64,000 bases of DNA, taken from assembly GCA_034520215.1 (NCBI GenBank), contig JAXHNR010000002.1, positions 470,642-534,641 on the forward strand, written 5' to 3'. Below the pieces are notes generated by a model, which was given only the letters and a program-made list of their open reading frames with translations, searched no databases and was not told the DNA's origin. The DNA comes from Candidatus Krumholzibacteriota bacterium (lineage in GTDB: Bacteria; Krumholzibacteriota; Krumholzibacteriia; Krumholzibacteriales; WJIX01). Of this stretch, positions 45,901-52,136 are shown one piece after another (positions within the stretch are counted from its first letter, which is position 1; the number at the start of each line of letters is the position of its first letter). The position numbers and the translations under genes are program-made.

Positions 45901-46258
45901 TGATATAGGTCGGCGTTCGGCGCATCTTCTTCACGATGAGTTCAGGCATATCTTTAAGAATATGTTCGAAAATTCGATTCACGCTCTAAGAGACGTTCCT
46001 GAAAAAAAGATCACGGTCAGCGGCCGGTACGAGGTCGATTATCTGGTTCTAAGGTGGCGGGACAGCGGCGAGGGGCTTCCCCCGGGGATGGAAGATGATA
46101 TATTCATCTCGCCTGTCAGATCCAATAAACCCGGCGGAATGGGAGAAGGGTGTTACCAATCGGGCAGGATACTGGCCAGAAGAGGAGGACGTATAAGGGC
46201 CGAGAATACTCCGGGGGGATCGGGAACTGATTTTATTATGAAGATAGTGGTGTTTTAG
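42932..46258 (+). CDS. FG-GAP/ASPIC beta-propeller protein fused to a membrane histidine-kinase domain
   Basis: 1108 residues. An N-terminal export signal has a possible lipobox (LIFSC, Cys 24). A beta domain precedes six FG-GAP calcium-type motifs at about 323-606 (DLNGDGHSD, DMDGDTDLD, DFNNDGFSD, DFDNDADLD, DFNLDGFVD, DFDLDGDLD). An ASPIC/UnbV domain follows at about 629-715 (RFGIGGKVYIYQAG...PPVAHFGLG). Three membrane helices occupy about 751-830, then comes a coiled, helical linker. A HATPase domain ends the protein: N box FKNMFENSIHAL, G1 DSGEGLPPG, G2 GGMGEGCYQSG. The phospho-His is unclear; AIHTEKKFSFLGDMA is a candidate. It probably senses outside and signals to the regulator 18 bases downstream. 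Confidence 0.85.
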   Translation: MKEVKGLRGAAVFLSLSAFLIFSCSDQKPVENNHSAPENIPPSSSGDSSRTILFFDFEDKERGHWTIQTPGKDRKDLLFTEIVEATKYNNSEKILHFGPVKGESSGEMIFVFEENGIENFPLTRDIQMAWAWNVSRVEDMNGVWIFLSMLDTRTGKSFRVRAANHTKYMHDCMETYDPPRCWCFNSRSVYDFVWRRYGPFKKGDIIVNKIGMAAYGAESIDAWVDNIWVGHGPPPEYVNTISDSSRINVEAESKMTGFSYAYIDHDDIPDRVEVYRERADIFINPHSDESSGGGEGRISNVRVTPDMSIKLGSQRGDAVVTPADLNGDGHSDLLFQFDDLYGNVCFINDYLKGSFREFDGGALNCPGEHGSGTAAADMDGDTDLDIFMFNGFRRRGNFGGVRVFRNEGGLKFTDWTEKSYLLSEGSFGGVFADFNNDGFSDLLINYKPVVSGRRRGMINFNDGTGRFKPSLEALKDPGPTHFNVCATGDFDNDADLDIYCASDFIAGSSAVPSTMMFRNNGDGTFHDVTDSSGAGCRAENSGVVTGDFNLDGFVDIYLINGKGSESILYLNNGDGTFSETERFTFLMFKGAARAAAALDFDLDGDLDLVMLTSEGGRLSIRENIGDPDNFLEVRLRGEGKNRFGIGGKVYIYQAGHLDNRKHLIGYREITQNACRETKRPPVAHFGLGAHELVDLKVVFPPAGGGDQVVKTIENVKKGSFLNICQSESFFGKVFCGHRADQIRDNFVYYLFRIPLWFFSLLVFSVVLAAGVWIRDAVGAANKRLARITAVIAAGILAVLLVYRSFAVGIAVIITAVAIIIFIYRLEEFFRGFFMSSSRRSKLEELLFDDLSQAIHTEKKFSFLGDMARKDSELDYEQIRKDFKSLDNMTSAMRMISPADSDWRVIRKEIEKIKEISGRLISDGKEKSPASPDLRIFKNSLERLNSMLEDYRLKLRMKYSIKFMDEWNALKGEYRTQLKEEQIELEEEFPDDIGRRSAHLLHDEFRHIFKNMFENSIHALRDVPEKKITVSGRYEVDYLVLRWRDSGEGLPPGMEDDIFISPVRSNKPGGMGEGCYQSGRILARRGGRIRAENTPGGSGTDFIMKIVVF

Positions 46259-46276
46259 GAGGGGAGAAAGGATCTA

Positions 46277-47683
46277 TTGTTGCAGTCGAAAAATGTTCAC
46301 AAACACAGGGTATTGGTAGTTGACGATTCAGCCGATTTCAGAGAAAGGATAATCGATTCTCTTTCCGGAAACTATGAGGTTTCCGCCGCCGTGGGCTGGC
46401 GCGACGGAAGAAAAAAATACAGGGATTATCTGCCGGACGTTCTCCTTCTTGATTACAAGCTGGAAGACGGCTATGACGGGCTGGATGTAATCAGGGAGCT
46501 GAAGAAAGAAAGAAACGACAACCTGATAATTATCTTCATATCGGCTCATCTTAAGGAAACGGTTATTGAGGCGGCCAGAACGGCCGGCGCCGACGATATC
46601 ATATCGAAGAGGACATCCGGCAAGGAGCTCGAGAGGAAGATATCCGAAGCGATTGATAACAACCTGGCCAGGAGAATCCGCATACTTGATGATATCAAGA
46701 GAAAAGACTATGTCGTGGAGCCGGTATTCGAATCTCCGGTTATGAAGAAGATCAAGGGGCGGATAAGAAGGTTTATGCATCTTGACGAGAACATTCTTAT
46801 CACTGGGCCTCCCGGAGCCGGCAAGGGTGTCCTGGCATTCTGGATACATTGCAGAAGTATCAGATCGCAGGGGCCCTACTACGTGGAATCTCTGCCCGGT
46901 CTGACTCCCGATCTTTTCTCCAGGGAATTCAGAGGGCACGTAAAGGGTTCCTTTACGGGAGCCAGCAGCGATATGGAAGGTCTGCTCGATCTCGCTCACA
47001 TGGGCACGCTGGTGCTGGATGAGGTCGGTGACTTAGAGCCGAATGCGCAGAAGCTTCTGTTGAATATAGTTGAACACAGGCCGTTTCGGAGGATAGGCGG
47101 AGAGGAAAAATTTTATAAAAACGTAAGGTTTATAGCTCTAACCAATAAGGACCTGGAAGAAGAGATAAGAAACGGGAATTTCAGGGAAGACCTCTATCAC
47201 CGCCTAAAGACATTTCATGTGCACATCCCCCCCCTCGCTGAGAGGAAAGAAGATATACCGGTACTGGCTGAAGCAATCCTTAAGAGGGAATGCAAGAGAA
47301 GGAAGGTAAACGTAGATCAGATCGATTCCGCTCTAATCGATCTGATGCTGAAATACGCCTGGCCCGGCAATGTCCGCGAACTCGAGGAATGGATCAAGAA
47401 CGGAGTGACCTACACAAATTCAGGAGTTTTAAAGACTGAGAATATTCCCCAGGCGTTGACAAGAGCGGGAAAAATAGAAAATGGGTTGCCCCGCGGCATT
47501 TTCTCTCTGGAATATCATGATTTTAAATCGAAAGCGGTGAAGTCCTACCTGGAAAACCTTCTGAAGGCGACCGGGGGGGATATGCAGGCCGCCGCCGATC
47601 GGGCCGGAATACTAAGGCCCGCGCTATACCGGCTGTGCAGCAGACACAACGTCAAACCGGCGGATTACCGTAATCTGTCGTAG
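46277..47683 (+). CDS. Sigma-54-dependent response regulator, NtrC family
   Basis: 468 residues. The REC domain is at 10-130 with Asp in VLLLDYKLEDGYDG. The AAA domain is at about 155-385: Walker A TGPPGAGKGVLA, the sigma-54 loop GSFTGA (for GAFTGA), Walker B TLVLDEVGDLEP, then FREDLYHRL and WPGNVRELEEWI. A C-terminal Fis-type HTH reads MQAAADRAGILRPALYRLCSRHNVKPADY. It should activate sigma-54 promoters when phosphorylated. The TTG start follows gaaagga. It is cotranscribed with the FG-GAP kinase, its likely partner. Target promoters are not visible in the window. Confidence 0.9.
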   Translation: MLQSKNVHKHRVLVVDDSADFRERIIDSLSGNYEVSAAVGWRDGRKKYRDYLPDVLLLDYKLEDGYDGLDVIRELKKERNDNLIIIFISAHLKETVIEAARTAGADDIISKRTSGKELERKISEAIDNNLARRIRILDDIKRKDYVVEPVFESPVMKKIKGRIRRFMHLDENILITGPPGAGKGVLAFWIHCRSIRSQGPYYVESLPGLTPDLFSREFRGHVKGSFTGASSDMEGLLDLAHMGTLVLDEVGDLEPNAQKLLLNIVEHRPFRRIGGEEKFYKNVRFIALTNKDLEEEIRNGNFREDLYHRLKTFHVHIPPLAERKEDIPVLAEAILKRECKRRKVNVDQIDSALIDLMLKYAWPGNVRELEEWIKNGVTYTNSGVLKTENIPQALTRAGKIENGLPRGIFSLEYHDFKSKAVKSYLENLLKATGGDMQAAADRAGILRPALYRLCSRHNVKPADYRNLS

Positions 47684-47865
47684 CTTAAAGGACTCTTGGT
47701 GAGCGCTGTCCTTAAGTATCGCAATAAAGGGGCTGAAAGTAGATTGAAACAATAATAATATAGGTGTATAAATTTATCAGGCGGTAAAGGTCAAGTAAAA
47801 GAGTGAAAAGAGAATGTTCTGCTGTTCGAGTACAGTCTTTTTTTCATAAATGGAAAGGCCGGTTG

Positions 47866-50800
47866 ATGGAAAGTAAAGATAGTTTTACGATCGAAGGAAA
47901 ATACGATATCTCCGATACGGTCAATATTGACCGTCTCGAAGATATTCTGAAGAGCTTTGCCCGGGCGAACGGGTATTCATGCGAGCTTTACTCAAACCCC
48001 GATTGCCAACTTCTGATCAGCACGGGTATGCCTGTTATATGCGGCGGCTTCCACCGGAAATATTCGGAATCCGGAGAAAAATGCAGAAAGAGCAATCTCA
48101 AACTGAATAAAAAAATCAAAAAGGGGAAGAAAGCTGTAATAAGCAGATGCGATAACGGTTTGATCAGAGGTCAAGCCCCGATAGTGATAAACGGGGTGTA
48201 TCTGGCAGATTTGATTATCGGCCCGGTTCTGTTTGAAAAACCGGAGCCGGAATGGTTCAGAAAACAGGCGAAAAATTACGGGTATGACTCGGAAAAATAC
48301 CTCGAGACGCTTGAAGAGGTTAAGGTTGTGAAAGAGGAAGATTTTCGCGAATCTCTATCTTTCCTGAGGGAGATAATTGTAATACTGGCAGAGCGGGGAT
48401 TGTCTGAAATCCAGAGTTCTCTGAAGGTACGGGAAGCGCAAGAGAGTAAGAATAATCTTTATACTACCCTCCGTTCGATCGGTGAGGCTGTTATTTCCAC
48501 CGACATGGAAGGGCGAATAGCACATATGAACCCTGTCTCGGAAAATCTGACAGGATGGAGTATAGAAGAGGCGAGAGGGAAGCAGCTCACGGAAGTTTTC
48601 CATATTGTTAATTCCAGGACAGAGGAAAAGGCGCCCAACCCGGTTGATAAAGTTCTTAAAGAAGGGGTGGTAGTGGGGCTGGCCAACCACACAAAATTAA
48701 TAGCCGGCGATGGCAAGGAGTTCCAGATAGCAGATTCTGCATCGCCGATAAGAGACGAGAACGGGAATATAACAGGAGTAGTTCTCGTATTCAGAGATGT
48801 TACGGATGAATATAAGAAAAGCCAGCAGCTTAAAGAAAACCTGGAGCTTCTCTCCGCCACTTTTCAAAGCATTCAGGATGGAGTGAGTGTTCTCGAAAGG
48901 GATCTGACCATAAGTTACGTTAACCCGGTTATGGAGAAGTGGTACGGGGCTAAAATGCCTCTGGTTGGAGGTAAGTGTTATTTCTGTTATCACGGCAGGG
49001 ATAATCCATGTGAACCGTGCCCTTCCCTGAGGTGCATGGAAACGGGAAAAAAGGAATTCGATATTGTCCCCGGGCCCCCGGAGCCCGATTCACCCGTTGA
49101 GTGGATTGAATTGTACAGTTATCCGATCATAGATGAGGAAACTGGAAAGGTGTCCGGAGTGGTAGAGTTTGTCCGAGATATTACCAAACAGAAGAGGACT
49201 CGGGATAATTTGAGCCGCAGCAAGAAGATACTTGCCAGAACAGAGCGCATCGCGAATGTCGGCAGCTGGGAATGGGATATTGCCGGGGACAGCGTTACCT
49301 GGTCAGATGAACTTTTCAGTATTTTCAATATTGATCCGGAAGAAGAACCGCCCAGCTGGAAGGAACATCCGTCTCTGTATCATCCGGACGATATGGAGCT
49401 GCTGAAACGCGCGGTTGAAAAAGCTGTATCGGAAGGTGTTCCCTATGAACTGGAGCTTCGAGCCCTTCCGAGAGGGGGCGGAACCAGGATTTGCCTGTCC
49501 CGCGGATTCCCCGACACGGATTCGGATGGCAATGTTTTTCGTCTTTACGGATCGTTTCAGGATATTACAGAGCTGAAGATAACCAAGCAGAAGCTGAGGA
49601 AAAGCCGGGATAACCTCGAAACCACTCTTAATTCCATAGGTGATGCTGTTATTTCCACCGACACGGAAGGGCGAATAGCGCATATGAACCCTGTAGCGGA
49701 AAATCTGACGGGATGGAGTATAGAAGAGGCGAGGGGTAAACAGCTCACGGAAGTTTTCCATATCGTTAATTCCAGGACAGAGGAAAAGGCGCCCAACCCG
49801 GTTGATAAGGTTCTTAAGGAGGGGGTGGTAGTGGGGCTGGCAAACCACACAAAATTAATAGCCGGCGACGGTAAGGAATACCAGATAGCCGACTCCGGGT
49901 CGCCCATCAGAAACACTGAAGGTGAAACTACGGGAGTGGTTCTCGTATTCAGAGATGTTACCGAAAAATACAGGATAAGGGAAGAGCTGCGCCGCAGCGA
50001 GGAGCTGTTAAGTCTTGCCATGTCAATAAAGAATGAAGGCATTTGGGACTGGGACTTAACCACCGATGATGTGTACTTCGATCCCCGGTACTACAAGATG
50101 GCTGGATACCGGGTGGATGAATTCCCCCCGCGCCTGGATGAGTTTAAAAAAAGGGTTCACCCTGATGATATAGAATATGTAATGAACCGGGCCAGTGAGC
50201 ATCTGGAAGGAAAGATAGACAACTTTAATGTGGAGTTCCGATTTAAGAGAAAGGATGGAGGCTGGATGTGGATTCAGGGGAGAGGCATGGTAGTTGAGCG
50301 GGATGAAAAAGGATCCCCAACCCGCTTCGTCGGAACCCATACTGATATAACGGAACGAAAATATGCCGAGGAGGCGCTCAAGGAGAGTGAAGAAAAGTAC
50401 AGAACCCTTGTTTCCTCGATGAGTGATATGATATTCCTGCTCGACTGTGATGATCGGTTTCAGGAAATACACTCTAAACCGGGTAATGTCCTTTTAGCGG
50501 AGCCGGAAGAATTTCTGGGAAAGAGGATTCAAGAGGTAATGCCATCTTCTATAATCGATATGTATGAGAAATCAGCTGAGGAAGTAAGAAGAAGCGGCGA
50601 AACGCGGAGATTCGAATACCCTCTCAGAATAGGGGACAGGGATATGTGGTTCCTGGCAACCTTGGATCTTCATAAAGACGAAGAGAGTGTGGTCGCCGAT
50701 ATACGCGATATAACCGAGCGTAAGGAGGCGCAGGAGGCACTTCAGAGGATGCAGAAGCTGGAGAGTGTAGGTACACTGGCAGGAGGAATAGCGCATGACT

Positions 50801-51870
50801 TCAACAATATACTTACCGGGGTATACGGCAATATCGAACTTGCCAGGCTGGAGCTGTCCGAGGATCATCAATCGTATAAGCATATTGAGACCGCCCATAA
50901 ATCGCTGGAGAGGGCCAGGCACCTGACCAAACAGCTTCTGACTTTTGCCAGGGGAGGAGAGCCGCTGCTGGAATCTGTTAATATTAAGGAGCTTGTGCGG
51001 GATTCGGTTCGATTCAACCTCAGCGGGAGCAGTATTGAAGCGAGTTTGAACCTGCCGGACGATCTGTGGATGGTTAAAGCGGACAGAGGACAGATGAGCC
51101 ACGTGTTGGCAAATCTTATTATTAACGCGAAGGAAGCGATGTCGATGGGCGGGGTTATTCACATAGAAGCGGAAAATGTTGAAGAAGCAGGAGGAGAATG
51201 CGCTTCCCGTTTATCAGGGGATTATGTCATGATTACCGTAAGGGATGAAGGTGTCGGAATTCCCGAAAAGTTTCTCGGGAGTGTGTTCGACCCCTATTTT
51301 ACCACAAAAAAGGCGGGAAGTGGCCTGGGACTGTCGATAGCTTACAGTATAATAAACAAACATGACGGGCATATCAGCGTTCAATCCGAACCGGGAAAGG
51401 GCGCTGCTTTTGCCCTGTTTCTCCCGGCCGAAAAGTCTTCCGAAATAGAGGGAAAAGAAGAAGCGGAGACAGACAGAAAACCCTCAAAAAATCTGGGGGA
51501 GGTGCTTCTGATGGATGACGAGAAGGCGGTGAGGGAGGTTTCAGCCAGGATGCTGAAAGCAATCGGGTATAATACCGATTTGGCTGTTAACGGGGAGGAA
51601 GCGCTCGAAAAGTATATCTCGGCATTGAAGAAAGGCAATCCATTTGACGTGGTTATCGCGGATCTGACAGTCCCCGGCGGAATGGGCGGCAAAGAACTGA
51701 GCGAAAAGATTCTCACGGCAGATCCGAACGCGAAAGTTATAGTTATAAGCGGTTATTCAACCGATCCGGTTATGGCCGGTTACACTGATTACGGGTTTGC
51801 GGGCCGAATCGTAAAGCCGTTCGAGATAAAAGATTTAAGGCGTGAGATTACGCGTGTAATAAAAGAGTGA
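47866..51870 (+). CDS. PocR-PAS hybrid histidine kinase
   Basis: 1334 residues, no membrane helix. Order: a PocR ligand-binding domain (14-170; ICGGFHRKYSESGEKCRKSN, VINGVYLADLIIGPVLF), then six PAS domains to about 955. HisKA (TLAGGIAHDFNNILTGVYGNIELA), HATPase (N box NLIINAKEAM, G1 DEGVGIPE, G2 GSGLGLSIAYSII) and a C-terminal REC (VLLMDDEK...VIADLTVPGGMGG) follow. The third PAS has a Cys cluster (CYFCYHGRDNPCEPCPSLRC). PAS 1 and PAS 4 are nearly identical. The ATG at 47866 follows GGAAAGG; a GTG at 47803 is in frame. PocR domains are thought to bind small hydrocarbon derivatives; the ligand here is unknown. Confidence 0.9.
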   Translation: MESKDSFTIEGKYDISDTVNIDRLEDILKSFARANGYSCELYSNPDCQLLISTGMPVICGGFHRKYSESGEKCRKSNLKLNKKIKKGKKAVISRCDNGLIRGQAPIVINGVYLADLIIGPVLFEKPEPEWFRKQAKNYGYDSEKYLETLEEVKVVKEEDFRESLSFLREIIVILAERGLSEIQSSLKVREAQESKNNLYTTLRSIGEAVISTDMEGRIAHMNPVSENLTGWSIEEARGKQLTEVFHIVNSRTEEKAPNPVDKVLKEGVVVGLANHTKLIAGDGKEFQIADSASPIRDENGNITGVVLVFRDVTDEYKKSQQLKENLELLSATFQSIQDGVSVLERDLTISYVNPVMEKWYGAKMPLVGGKCYFCYHGRDNPCEPCPSLRCMETGKKEFDIVPGPPEPDSPVEWIELYSYPIIDEETGKVSGVVEFVRDITKQKRTRDNLSRSKKILARTERIANVGSWEWDIAGDSVTWSDELFSIFNIDPEEEPPSWKEHPSLYHPDDMELLKRAVEKAVSEGVPYELELRALPRGGGTRICLSRGFPDTDSDGNVFRLYGSFQDITELKITKQKLRKSRDNLETTLNSIGDAVISTDTEGRIAHMNPVAENLTGWSIEEARGKQLTEVFHIVNSRTEEKAPNPVDKVLKEGVVVGLANHTKLIAGDGKEYQIADSGSPIRNTEGETTGVVLVFRDVTEKYRIREELRRSEELLSLAMSIKNEGIWDWDLTTDDVYFDPRYYKMAGYRVDEFPPRLDEFKKRVHPDDIEYVMNRASEHLEGKIDNFNVEFRFKRKDGGWMWIQGRGMVVERDEKGSPTRFVGTHTDITERKYAEEALKESEEKYRTLVSSMSDMIFLLDCDDRFQEIHSKPGNVLLAEPEEFLGKRIQEVMPSSIIDMYEKSAEEVRRSGETRRFEYPLRIGDRDMWFLATLDLHKDEESVVADIRDITERKEAQEALQRMQKLESVGTLAGGIAHDFNNILTGVYGNIELARLELSEDHQSYKHIETAHKSLERARHLTKQLLTFARGGEPLLESVNIKELVRDSVRFNLSGSSIEASLNLPDDLWMVKADRGQMSHVLANLIINAKEAMSMGGVIHIEAENVEEAGGECASRLSGDYVMITVRDEGVGIPEKFLGSVFDPYFTTKKAGSGLGLSIAYSIINKHDGHISVQSEPGKGAAFALFLPAEKSSEIEGKEEAETDRKPSKNLGEVLLMDDEKAVREVSARMLKAIGYNTDLAVNGEEALEKYISALKKGNPFDVVIADLTVPGGMGGKELSEKILTADPNAKVIVISGYSTDPVMAGYTDYGFAGRIVKPFEIKDLRREITRVIKE
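48487..48803 (+). repeat. PAS-coding direct repeat, first copy
   Basis: About 317 bases that recur 1158 bases downstream (49645-49961) without gaps and with high identity. It encodes the first PAS domain of the hybrid kinase. The middle (EARGKQLTEVFHIVNSRTEE onward) is identical in protein for about 65 residues. Confidence 0.85.
49645..49961 (+). repeat. PAS-coding direct repeat, second copy
   Basis: Second copy of the 317-base segment, encoding the fourth PAS domain of the same protein. Differences lie mostly near the two ends, and many are silent. A recent internal duplication or gene conversion explains this better than old paralogy, because the other PAS domains of the protein are highly diverged. 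Confidence 0.85.
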
Positions 51871-51948
51871 TCGAATGCAGGAATGCGGGGGGCAACAGGA
51901 ACAGGAAGAATAAGTGTCACCTTCCCTGTTTTAATCTTTTCCGAAGGT

Positions 51949-52021
51949 GATAATATTAATCAGCCGCGAACTTCAAGAATTAATTAATCTCCTGATTTGT
52001 AATAAAAATTGGAAAACTCCA
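51949..52021. mobile_element. Dispersed element, copy F (right arm only)
   Basis: Starts in an inner-repeat remnant (AATATTAATCAGCCGC), followed by an arm (AACTTCAAGAATTAATTAATCTCCTG) nearly identical to that of copy B, and ends TTGGAAAACTCCA at 52009-52021. Core and other arm are lost. TTGACA lies 14 bases further on, inside an inverted repeat CTTGA-CAA-TCAAG (52035-52047); I see no good -10 for it. Confidence 0.65.
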
Positions 52022-52136
52022 AGCTGTTTTAAGGCTTGACAATCAAGCAGGATCTAGTCAAAAATTGTAGCGTAATGTATTGCTCATCCGGGGTATTGGC
52101 TTGAAAACGCGGTGAATAAAAAAAAGGAATTGAACA

